This document shows positions 1-5,456 of a stretch of DNA of 7,955 nucleotides, piece by piece. Both the position numbers and the translations under genes were made by a program. The DNA is taken from contig JAKIYB010000163.1 in assembly GCA_022708765.1 (NCBI GenBank), positions 269 to 8,223 on the forward strand. The letters are read 5' to 3'. Under the pieces are notes generated by a model, which was not told the DNA's origin, did not search any database, and worked only from the letters and a program-made list of their open reading frames with translations. The stretch is from Armatimonadota bacterium. Lineage in GTDB: Bacteria > Armatimonadota > Hebobacteria > CAIYQO01. Numbering within the stretch: the stretch's first letter is position 1; every line of letters starts with the position of its first letter.

Positions 1-1144
1 TGTAGAAGGAGCGGATGCCGGCGTTGGGATCCCCGGTGACGCGCAGGGCGAAACGGTCGGCCTGCCACTCCATGCGGCGGGAGAGATAGCTGGAGGGTGG
101 GGTACTGACGATGCCGATGAGCACGGCGAAGAGGAGGAGCAGCGGGTAGAGCGCGGGGTTGGCCAGGGAGTCGGCGCCCAGCGCCGCGCCGTGACGGGCG
201 AGGAGCCAGCCGCCGCCGAACTGCACCGCCAGGCCGGCGAGGAGCACGCCGAGGACGGAGAGCACAATCCCCTGCACGATGTGGCCGAGCACGTAGTGGC
301 CCATCTCGTGCGCCATCACGAACTTCACTTCCGCCGGCGTGAACTCGCGCAGCAGGGTGTCGTACAGCACGATGCGGTGGGTGGGGCCGAACCCGTTCAC
401 GTAGGCGTTGGCGGCGTTGCTCTGGCGGCTGGCGTCTACCTGGAAGACGTCGCGCGCCTCGATGCCCTGTTCGTGCGCCATGGCGAGGATATCGCGGCGC
501 AGCGCCTCGTCTCGCAGCGGCGTAAACTTGTTGAAGAGCGGGGCGATGAAGACGGGCTGGATGACCACCAGGAAGATGGTGATCGGCGCCGCCGCCAGCG
601 CCAGCCACGCCCACCACCACCCCGGCGCGGCGCGCAGCAGCCAGTAGAAGAGCAGCGCCAGCGGCAGCGTGATGACCAGCCCCACCGCGCCGCCCACCAG
701 GTAATCGCGGAACCAGGCGGCGGGCGTCTGGTTCGACAGCCCGTATTTGTGCGGCGCGATGAAGCCGCTGTAGTAATCCAGCGGCAGCGTGAGCAGCGCC
801 ATGGCGACGGTGACGATGCCCGCTATCGCCAGCACCGCCAGCGGCCAGCGGCCGTCGAAGAGCGCGGCCAGCTTCCCCAGCCAGCGCGCGCCGCCCAGCA
901 GCAGGAAGCCGCCGAGCAGCACAAGTTGCCAGCCGATGCCGGCGAGCATGAGCAGGCGCTGTTCATCATGCCGCCGTCGGGCGAGGGCATCCTCCCGCGG
1001 GGTGGGTGGCTCGCTGGAAATCATCGCCCGCATGCCGGTGGGAGTCGCCGGTTCCTCGGCAAACGCCCCTCCGCCCGGCAGGCAAACGCTGCCCATCAGC
1101 AACCCCAGCAGCAGCACCCAATAGCGACGGCGCATCGTGCTCAT
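1..1144 (-). CDS. M48-family Ste24-like membrane zinc metalloprotease (C-terminus beyond window)
   Basis: Integral membrane zinc endopeptidase of the M48A type (Ste24/CAAX-protease-like). Seen: an N-terminal signal-like segment (three Arg, then a Leu-rich stretch at residues 10-22, possible cleavage after AFA at 27-29). Membrane-like stretches follow at about 65-85, 101-120, 147-170, 175-201, 287-310 and 331-347. The M48 N-terminal-domain signature DYYSGFIAPHKYGLSNQ is at 123-139. Zinc site: HEMGH at 279-283, with the third ligand Glu359 in RRMEWQAD, where Asp363 is the usual conserved Asp. 381 codons are present and the frame runs off the left edge; family members are usually somewhat over 400 residues, so only the tail is missing. 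Two in-frame ATGs, at 1144 and 1135, could start it; neither has a clear Shine-Dalgarno. It lies 40 bases downstream of the NIF3 gene on the same strand. Eukaryotic Ste24 trims prenylated proteins; the bacterial substrate is unknown, probably membrane-protein quality control. Confidence 0.9.
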   Translation of the reverse strand, partial: MSTMRRRYWVLLLGLLMGSVCLPGGGAFAEEPATPTGMRAMISSEPPTPREDALARRRHDEQRLLMLAGIGWQLVLLGGFLLLGGARWLGKLAALFDGRWPLAVLAIAGIVTVAMALLTLPLDYYSGFIAPHKYGLSNQTPAAWFRDYLVGGAVGLVITLPLALLFYWLLRAAPGWWWAWLALAAAPITIFLVVIQPVFIAPLFNKFTPLRDEALRRDILAMAHEQGIEARDVFQVDASRQSNAANAYVNGFGPTHRIVLYDTLLREFTPAEVKFVMAHEMGHYVLGHIVQGIVLSVLGVLLAGLAVQFGGGWLLARHGAALGADSLANPALYPLLLLFAVLIGIVSTPPSSYLSRRMEWQADRFALRVTGDPNAGIRSFY

Positions 1145-1150
1145 AACGGC

Positions 1151-1156
1151 ATTATA
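1151..1156 (-). promoter_or_regulatory. Possible -10 box (TATAAT) directly before the protease gene
   Basis: On the minus strand a perfect TATAAT ends six bases before the ATG at 1144. That spacing would put the transcription start at or next to the start codon and give a leaderless mRNA, which fits the lack of a ribosome binding site. No good -35 box is visible at 17-18 bases, so this is tentative. The gene may instead be read through from the NIF3 gene upstream. Confidence 0.3.
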
Positions 1157-1184
1157 CCTTATGGCGCGGGCGCGCGTGACCCGC

Positions 1185-2279
1185 TTATCCCCACGGATCC
1201 CTCTCCGCCGCCACCAGCACCCGCAGGTCCGGACAATCGCGCCGCAACACGTCCGCGAGCAAATCGGCGGCGGGGCGCTCGGTCGGGTAATGGCCGGCAT
1301 CAATGATGGGGAAGCCGCGCTGGCGGGCGAGCAGCGCGTGGTGGTGCTTCACCTCGCCGGTGAGGTAGAGGTCCGCGCCGACGCCGATGGCGGCTTCCAG
1401 AAAGTCGCCGCCGCTGCCGGTGCAGAGGGCGACGGTGCGCACCGGGCGGTCGGCGGGGCCGGCGAGGCTGAGGCGCGCCGTCCGCAGCACCGTGCCGGCA
1501 TGTTCCAGGAAGGCGCCGGCGGTGGTCGGCTCCGCCAGTGTGCCGACGCGCCCGAGGCCGGCGCCCGGCCAGGCGTTCTCCAGCGGCAGCACGTCGTAGG
1601 CGACTTCTTCGTATGGGTGGGCGGCGAGCATGGCGGCAATGGCGCCGCCGAGCCGTGCTTTCGGCACCACCGTCTCCAGCCGCGTCTCCTCCACGCGCTC
1701 CAACTGCCCCCGCGTGCCGACGAAGGGAGTCGTCCCCTCCTCCGGTCGGAAGGTGCCCACCCCGCGCGCGCTGAAGGTACACTCCGAGTAATTGCCGATC
1801 TGGCCCGCCCCCGCCCCGGCCAGCGCCGCGCGCACGGCGTCGGCGTGCGCCTCCGGCACGTAAACCACCAGCTTCAGCAGTGGACGCGCGGCTGAGGGAA
1901 TCAACGGGCGGGTGTCGCGCAGTCCCAGCAGCCCGGCGACGTGCGTATTCAGCCCCGCCGGCGCGCTGTCCAGATTCGTGTGGACGGCGATGAGGTTGCA
2001 GTCCTGCCGAATCAGCGCGCGCGCCAGCGTCGCCGTGCCGCCGTCTTCCATCACGCGCTTGAACGGGCTGAAAATGAGCGGGTGGTGCGTCACCAGCAGT
2101 GATGCCCCCGCGTCCGCCGCCTGCGCCAGCGCGCCGGGGGTGCAGTCCAGCGCCACCAGCACGGTCTCCACCGCCTGCGCGGGGTCGCCCACCAGCAGGC
2201 CGACATTGTCCCAACTTTCCGCCAGCGCCGACGGCGCGAAGCGGTCGAGGATACGAGCAATATCACGGACGGTGATCAT
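1185..2279 (-). CDS. NIF3/DUF34-family dinuclear metal-binding protein (YqfO-like long form)
   Basis: 364-residue member of the NIF3 (DUF34) family, often annotated as 'GTP cyclohydrolase 1 type 2 homolog', though that activity is poorly supported for most members. Seen: the N-terminal half has ESWDNVGLLVGD (21-32), the metal-ligand pair in THHPLIF (His65, His66) and HTNLD (His100, Asp104). The C-terminal half has TGEVKHHH (307-314) and the closing ligands in GHYPTE (His330, Glu334). Between them, about 134-235, is the PII/CutA-like insert typical of the long bacterial form (LKLVVYVPE ... HPYEEVAYDVLPLEN). The length matches that form. The ATG at 2279 is chosen because GGGAGGG sits five bases upstream; a longer frame reaches 2354 but adds 25 unconserved residues. 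The protease gene follows 40 bases downstream on the same strand and may be co-transcribed. Family assignment is firm; function is not. Confidence 0.93.
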   Translation of the reverse strand: MITVRDIARILDRFAPSALAESWDNVGLLVGDPAQAVETVLVALDCTPGALAQAADAGASLLVTHHPLIFSPFKRVMEDGGTATLARALIRQDCNLIAVHTNLDSAPAGLNTHVAGLLGLRDTRPLIPSAARPLLKLVVYVPEAHADAVRAALAGAGAGQIGNYSECTFSARGVGTFRPEEGTTPFVGTRGQLERVEETRLETVVPKARLGGAIAAMLAAHPYEEVAYDVLPLENAWPGAGLGRVGTLAEPTTAGAFLEHAGTVLRTARLSLAGPADRPVRTVALCTGSGGDFLEAAIGVGADLYLTGEVKHHHALLARQRGFPIIDAGHYPTERPAADLLADVLRRDCPDLRVLVAAERDPWG

Positions 2280-2354
2280 GGCAACCCTCCCGGCGCTTAC
2301 TTCGTCAAGGAGTGGAAGCCTTCCTGCCGCACTCTGCATGTCACGCATTGTCAT

Positions 2355-2389
2355 ATACTACTGTCGTATACCACATCCGCCACCCCTGA
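2355..2389 (+). repeat. Left-end repeat, copy A
   Basis: This 35-base stretch starts ATACTACTGTCGTATA and ends CACCCCTGA. Copy B at 2582-2617 matches it with five substitutions, all transitions, plus one extra C. The transition-only divergence suggests ageing copies of one sequence. Both copies contain the spaced palindrome (T/A)ATAC-N7-GTATA. Confidence 0.6.
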
Positions 2390-2554
2390 TGCTCTTTGAT
2401 ATGTGAATAGCGCTATGCTCGGTACCCGGTTGGTCAGTTCGATCCATTGCGTCCCTGCGGAGAGACGCCTGGCCGGATGGCCTCGCAGGGGGGGTATTTC
2501 AATGCCCACATCCCCCACATAGCGCTATGCATTCATCAAAGAGCGTCAGGGGGA
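2355..2554. repeat. Palindromic element 1: 35-base inverted arms around a 100-base centre
   Basis: The left arm, 2383-2417, begins CCCCTGATGCTCTTTGAT and ends ATAGCGCTATG. It matches the reverse complement of 2518-2552 at about 30 of 35 positions. The arms meet at the 12-base palindrome CATAGCGCTATG on the right side. The 100-base centre holds its own stem, CCCTGCG (2453-2459) with CGCAGGG (2484-2490). Outside the left arm, 2355-2389 is a diverged direct copy of the left end of element 2 (2582-2617). The right boundary is unclear: the bases after 2552 do not mirror the left end well. Read as an intergenic repeat, possibly a decayed relative of element 2. Confidence 0.6.
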
Positions 2555-2578
2555 GAGCGCGTTTATTACCCCCGTTCT

Positions 2579-2752
2579 CTAATACTACTACCGTATATCA
2601 CATTCACCACCCCCTGAAGGAGGTGGCGAACCAGGGCAAGCACGCTGAAGCGCGCTCATTCGCCCAAGCATTCAGGGCGCTTCAGCGTCCTTCACCATGT
2701 TAGCACCCTCCTTCAGGGGGGTGTCGAGCACGAAAGACGGGAGTAGTATTAG
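2579..2752. mobile_element. MITE-like palindromic element 2 (174 bases) with terminal inverted repeats
   Basis: The ends are inverted: CTAATACTACT at 2579-2589 and AGTAGTATTAG at 2742-2752 are perfect 11-base complements. Counting the adjoining ACCGT/ACGGG positions, about 15 of 16 match. A second pair of arms, CACCCCCTGAAGGAGG (2608-2623) and CCTCCTTCAGGGGGGTG (2707-2723), is complementary apart from one extra base. The innermost pair, ACGCTGAAGCGC (2642-2653) and GCGCTTCAGCGT (2677-2688), is a perfect 12-base stem around a 23-base loop. Three nested arm pairs, no coding capacity and small size fit a miniature inverted-repeat or REP-like element. No clear target-site duplication is seen apart from a possible TA, so transposition is inferred, not shown. 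It could instead be a structured RNA gene. Confidence 0.5.
2582..2617 (+). repeat. Left-end repeat, copy B
   Basis: Second copy of the sequence at 2355-2389. It starts ATACTACTACCGTATA and ends CACCCCCTGA, and forms the left end of element 2. A partial inverted copy lies at the right end of that element, about 2714-2751, conserved mainly at its two extremities. Confidence 0.6.
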
Positions 2753-2765
2753 GGTGAATAGTTCG

Positions 2766-2794
2766 AACGCCACCGGGATGCCGGTGGCGTTTTT
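2766..2794 (+). terminator. Intrinsic terminator, plus strand
   Basis: CGCCACCGG (2768-2776) and CCGGTGGCG (2781-2789) form a perfect nine-pair stem with a GATG loop, extended by two A-T pairs. It runs straight into TTTTT (2790-2794). No plus-strand gene lies upstream in the window back to the divergent NIF3 gene, and the next start codon is 29 bases further on. It must therefore end a small RNA, act in a leader of the next gene, or insulate that gene from upstream transcription. Confidence 0.75.
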
Positions 2795-2823
2795 GCGTTG
2801 GGCGCGGGATGCGGGAGATACGA

Positions 2824-3192
2824 ATGACAATACCCGTGACCTTTTTCCCGTACCTGTACGTGGAGACCGCGCGGAAGATCCCGTCGTCCATCGTCATCGC
2901 CGCCGTCATGGGCCAGCGGCAGAAGCGCGTGATCCTGACGGAAGCGGCGGCGCTGCCGTGGCCGGCGCAGGCGGAGGCGGTGGGCGCGCTCATCCGCGCG
3001 CACTACGCGGAAACGGGCGGCGACTGCTTCCTCTTCGGCGCCATCGAAGGCTACGTGCTGCGGCTGACGCCCGAGCTCGCCTACCGCTTCGGCACGGACG
3101 GCGCGCTCCAGGAAGGCCCGCTGACGGATTTTCACGAGGACGGCGTGGCCATCGCCATGATAGGAGACCAGCCGTTTACTTTTCGCGAGTAA
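2824..3192 (+). CDS. Conserved-looking hypothetical protein, 122 residues
   Basis: I do not recognise this protein. It starts MTIPVTFFPYLYVE and ends QPFTFRE. It has no signal peptide, no membrane segment and a single Cys (in GGDCF). The composition is ordinary for a soluble protein, with alternating hydrophobic stretches suggesting a small alpha/beta fold; LPWPAQAEAVGALIRAHYAE is probably a helix. Codon use is GC-rich at third positions, supporting a real gene. The ATG at 2824 is preferred because GGGAG lies six bases before it; an in-frame ATG at 2809 has poorer spacing. The opposite strand is also open but without recognisable similarity. It stands alone on the plus strand, divergent from the NIF3 gene, convergent with slyD, and 29 bases after a strong terminator. 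Function unknown. Confidence 0.72.
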   Translation: MTIPVTFFPYLYVETARKIPSSIVIAAVMGQRQKRVILTEAAALPWPAQAEAVGALIRAHYAETGGDCFLFGAIEGYVLRLTPELAYRFGTDGALQEGPLTDFHEDGVAIAMIGDQPFTFRE

Positions 3193-3221
3193 CAGCGTCA
3201 GATCATCATCGTGAATCCCGT

Positions 3222-3266
3222 GCCGGCAAGCGGAGGTTTGATAGGAAACGTCCCCCGCCTGCCGGC
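3222..3266. terminator. Long hairpin between convergent genes
   Basis: GCCGGCA (3222-3228) plus GCGG (3230-3233) pairs with CCGC (3255-3258) plus TGCCGGC (3260-3266). This is eleven pairs with one A/C mismatch and a 21-base loop. It lies between the stop codons of the hypothetical gene (3192) and slyD (3324). There is no T-tract on either side, so it is at best a weak or factor-assisted bidirectional terminator or an mRNA 3'-end stabiliser. Confidence 0.45.
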
Positions 3267-3323
3267 GCGGTTGCGGGTGGTATTCCCAAATGCGCCCACC
3301 AACGACCTGTTGCTCGCATACCG

Positions 3324-3761
3324 CTACGCCGCTTTCTTCACCTCGACCAGCGTCAGAGTGAAGGTCAAATCCTGGCCAGCCAGCGGGTGGTTGGCGTTGA
3401 GCAGCACGTGGTCTTCGGCGACGTCCTCCACGGTGACCGGGATGGTCTGGCCGTCAGGCAGCATCATCTGCAGTTGCATGCCGGGTTCCGGGCTGATTTC
3501 ATTGGGAAAATCCTCGCGCGGCACCTTGGCTGTCAACTCTTCGCGTGGTTCGCCATAGGCCTGGGCGCACGGGATGGTGACCGTCTTCTCTTCGCCGATC
3601 TCCATGCCGCGCACACCTTCGTCAAAGCCGGGGATGACGTCACCGCCGCCCAGCGTGAATTCCAGCGGCTCCCGCCCTTTCGAGCTGTCAAACACCGTGC
3701 CGTCTTCCAGCACGCCGGTATAATGCACTTTCACGGTATCGCCCTGTTCCGCCTTTGCCAT
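3324..3761 (-). CDS. slyD: FKBP-type peptidyl-prolyl cis-trans isomerase, SlyD-like
   Basis: Cytosolic prolyl isomerase/chaperone of the SlyD branch of the FKBP family, 145 residues. Seen: FKBP core motifs VHYTG (12-16), GTVFDSS (21-27), VIPGFDEGV (42-50) and the Ala-Tyr-Gly at 68-70. The insert-in-flap chaperone domain follows at about 72-120. After it comes NANHPLAGQDLTF (122-134), the hallmark return strand of SlyD proteins. The C-terminus ends VEVKKAA, so the metal-binding His/Cys-rich tail of the E. coli protein is absent, as in many SlyD relatives. The start is the ATG at 3761, with AAAGG eight bases upstream; an in-frame GTG at 3770 would overlap that ribosome binding site. It lies 146 bases downstream of lpxK on the same strand, with a possible promoter of its own in the gap. 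The gene symbol reflects family membership, not proven orthology. Confidence 0.93.
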   Translation of the reverse strand: MAKAEQGDTVKVHYTGVLEDGTVFDSSKGREPLEFTLGGGDVIPGFDEGVRGMEIGEEKTVTIPCAQAYGEPREELTAKVPREDFPNEISPEPGMQLQMMLPDGQTIPVTVEDVAEDHVLLNANHPLAGQDLTFTLTLVEVKKAA

Positions 3762-3814
3762 TCTTGCCACCTTTCGTCACATCCGCGCCCTCAGTATCGG
3801 GCGCGCGAGGCGCC

Positions 3815-3843
3815 ATCATACCTGCTTTCCGGCATGGGAGCAA
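3815..3843 (-). promoter_or_regulatory. Possible sigma-70 promoter for slyD
   Basis: On the minus strand TTGCTC (3843-3838), a 17-base spacer and TATGAT (3820-3815) give ideal spacing, with a good -10 and a partial -35. The predicted start near 3808 would leave a leader of about 46 bases before the slyD ATG. That leader contains a seven-pair hairpin, CGCGCCC/GGGCGCG (3784-3790 and 3799-3805). Found by eye only. Confidence 0.4.
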
Positions 3844-3907
3844 GGCAATGGGTGGAAATGGGCGGGGAAATGGACACAAACCTCTGGCGTCACAGCCGAT
3901 CCGCCTG

Positions 3908-4858
3908 CTACGCCATCTCCACTTCCGCCAGTTCCACCTCAACCACCCACAGTGGCATGGGAAGGTCGGTGGGAAGGCGGATAGCGTCTTTGGGGGTGGT
4001 GACGAGCAGCATGTCGCCGGTGAGCTGCGCCTGGATGCGGGCGAGATCGTCCACCGAGTAGCGGTGATGGTCGGGGAAGCGGCAGGGGGTAACAACGGCG
4101 CCCAGCGTCACCAGCATCTTTTCGAATTCAGCCGGGTGGCCCAGCCCGGAAAGGGCGAGCACCTGGCGACCGCGCAGCATCTCCAACGGCGCCTGAGCGC
4201 CGTCCAGCGCGCGCAGGAACAGCGGGCGATGTGCGGTGTAGCGCACGCGGGCGCGGGGGGCGAAGACGGCGATGCGGCGTTTCAGGTGCGCCAACTGCGC
4301 CGGCGAGGCGAGATCCGCGTGCGTCACCCACACTTCGTGCGCGCGGCCCAGGTGCGACCACGGTTCGCGGAAGAAGCCGCGCGGCGCCAGCGCCTCGCGC
4401 GCGGCGGGCTGCAGCGCGTCCAGCAGCACGATGTCGGTATCCCGGTGCAGGCGCCAGTATTGAAAGCCGTCGTCCAGCAGCAGCACTTCGGGATGAAAAT
4501 GCTCCAACGCGTAGCGGCCCGTTTCGCGCCGGTTCGTGCCGACAATCACCGGCACGCCCGGCAGGCTCACCGCCAGCAGATACGGTTCATCCCCCGCCTC
4601 CTCCGGCGTCAGCCGCGCGCCCGATTCGGTGGAGACGACGGCCATCGCCTCCCGCGAGGCGCGCCCGTAGCCGCGGCTGAGGATGACCACCTTCTTCCCC
4701 GCCGCCGTGAGTTCGCGCGCCAGCTTCATCACCGCCAGTGTCTTCCCGGTGCCGCCCATGGACAGGTTGCCGACGCTGATGACCTCCACCGGCAGCTTCG
4801 TTTGCCCGCCGGCGGCCATGTCAATCCGCAAGCCGATCCAGAAGTCGCGGGTGGTCAT
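3908..4858 (-). CDS. lpxK: Tetraacyldisaccharide 4'-kinase (lipid A 4'-kinase)
   Basis: Phosphorylates the 4' position of tetraacyldisaccharide-1-phosphate to give lipid IVA, at the inner face of the cytoplasmic membrane. Seen in the 316 residues: VISVGNLSMGGTGKT (26-40) with the unusual LpxK P-loop; SRGYGR (61-66); GDEP (89-92), whose Asp matches the family's catalytic Asp; LLDDGFQYWRLHRDTDIVLLDA (127-148), the most conserved LpxK block; PDHHRY (262-267) with the catalytic-dyad His region; and TTPKDAIRL (287-295). Odd: only about 25 residues precede the VISVGN strand, against roughly 40-50 in well-known LpxK proteins, so the N-terminal membrane-anchoring helix is shortened. An in-frame TAA ends three bases before the ATG, so the frame cannot be longer, and no good ribosome binding site is seen. 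The heptamer array of the upstream cassette ends seven bases before the start. Family call firm; full activity uncertain. Confidence 0.93.
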   Translation of the reverse strand: MTTRDFWIGLRIDMAAGGQTKLPVEVISVGNLSMGGTGKTLAVMKLARELTAAGKKVVILSRGYGRASREAMAVVSTESGARLTPEEAGDEPYLLAVSLPGVPVIVGTNRRETGRYALEHFHPEVLLLDDGFQYWRLHRDTDIVLLDALQPAAREALAPRGFFREPWSHLGRAHEVWVTHADLASPAQLAHLKRRIAVFAPRARVRYTAHRPLFLRALDGAQAPLEMLRGRQVLALSGLGHPAEFEKMLVTLGAVVTPCRFPDHHRYSVDDLARIQAQLTGDMLLVTTPKDAIRLPTDLPMPLWVVEVELAEVEMA

Positions 4859-4864
4859 GTGTTA

Positions 4865-4906
4865 AAGTCCCAAGTCCGAAGTCCGAAGTCCGAAGTCCCG
4901 AGTCCG
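4865..4906 (-). repeat. Heptamer tandem array, lpxK side (6 units)
   Basis: Six 7-base units on the plus strand: AAGTCCC, AAGTCCG three times, AAGTCCC, GAGTCCG. On the minus strand they read as GGACTT/GGACTC units. The array is the inverted counterpart of the one at 5457-5519, and the two bracket the four-helix-bundle gene. No stop-free protein reading is implied here. Confidence 0.85.
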
Positions 4907-4946
4907 GTTTCGTGTGCGTTCGGTTTTGTCTCAGTATAACGTTCTG

Positions 4947-5379
4947 TTAGCTGGGCGAATCTTTTTGGCGTGCGGGATTGGTTTTTCGATGGGCGAACTT
5001 TTTACCTCGCATTGGAGACGATTCCAGGTACTGAATCACTCCTCCGATTAGACGGCATGTCTCGTCAATCTGGTTATACACTTTGGGAAATTCAACCTCG
5101 GTAATATATTCGGCATCGAGAGCCACGTAGAGATGTGATTGCGTTTCACGCGCTGAGCCCATGGCATACGAGATAAACAGCACAAATTCGTTATCGCCGC
5201 CGCGCCCATGTCCTTCCGCTATATTGCCCATGATGGACGATGACGAGTCCTTGTATCTGTCCGCGCAGCCTGAAATCTTGTGCAAATGGGCCGATCTTTG
5301 CCAGTTGGTAGATGCGGCTGGTCACTTTCCGCGCCTGTTGCTGTGCCGTAATGTCCTCAAACCGCGTAAATGTCGTCAT
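4947..5379 (-). pseudogene. Four-helix-bundle protein (S23/IVP family), +1 frameshift
   Basis: Member of the small four-helix-bundle family known from proteins encoded in 23S rRNA intervening sequences and related to the Avd accessory proteins of diversity-generating retroelements; molecular role unknown. The N-terminal part (42 residues, 5379-5254) reads MTTFTRFEDITAQQQARKV and continues to FAQDFRLRGQI. The rest lies in another frame (5252-4947): KDSSSSIMGNIAEGHGRGG, then SHLYVALDAEYITEVEF and DETCRLIGG, all family hallmarks. Joining the frames by skipping the single base at 5253 restores a 143-residue protein, somewhat longer than the usual 120 or so. AGGAGG lies eight bases before the ATG, and the rest of the frame is intact, so the lesion is recent, a sequencing error, or programmed. 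It lies 89 bases after waaA and 88 bases before lpxK, inside inverted heptamer arrays, and its base composition is more AT-rich than its neighbours. Confidence 0.85.
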
Positions 5380-5397
5380 CGCTGCATCCTCCTGTTC

Positions 5398-5419
5398 ACA
5401 TGAATGATCACATTTATGT
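5398..5419. promoter_or_regulatory. Palindromic operator-like site upstream of the four-helix-bundle gene
   Basis: ACATGAATG (5398-5406) and CATTTATGT (5411-5419) are inverted with one mismatch around ATCA. The site is AT-rich, centred about 30 bases before the gene's start codon and just upstream of its ribosome binding site. That position suits a dimeric regulator or a hairpin controlling translation. No promoter boxes were identified with confidence around it. Confidence 0.35.
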
Positions 5420-5456
5420 TACTAAGTCGCCGCTCCCATCCATACCCGAATTGCTC

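Larger units (their letters stand above)
2280..2823. other. 544-base divergent intergenic region rich in palindromes
   Basis: No convincing coding sequence is seen on either strand between the divergent NIF3 gene and the unknown plus-strand gene. Base use is more AT-rich and less codon-structured than the flanks. It contains two adjacent palindromic elements (2355-2554 and 2579-2752), then an intrinsic terminator at 2766-2794, each listed separately. No strong sigma-70 promoter could be picked out for either flanking gene. Confidence 0.7.

Noticed and set aside
2579..2794. 6S RNA, tRNA-like or known riboswitch
   Set aside because: GTTCGAAC at 2761-2768 resembles a T-loop, but no acceptor stem or cloverleaf surrounds it. 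The long-hairpin shape of element 2 recalls 6S RNA, but its extreme terminal inverted repeats and nested arms fit a repeat element better, and no riboswitch consensus was recognised.
3762..3770. GTG start at 3770 for slyD
   Set aside because: The AAAGG ribosome binding site is correctly spaced for the ATG at 3761 and would be too close to the GTG.
4947..5379. Four-helix-bundle gene as part of a 23S rRNA intervening sequence
   Set aside because: The flanks are waaA and lpxK protein-coding sequence, and no rRNA sequence is recognisable on either side.
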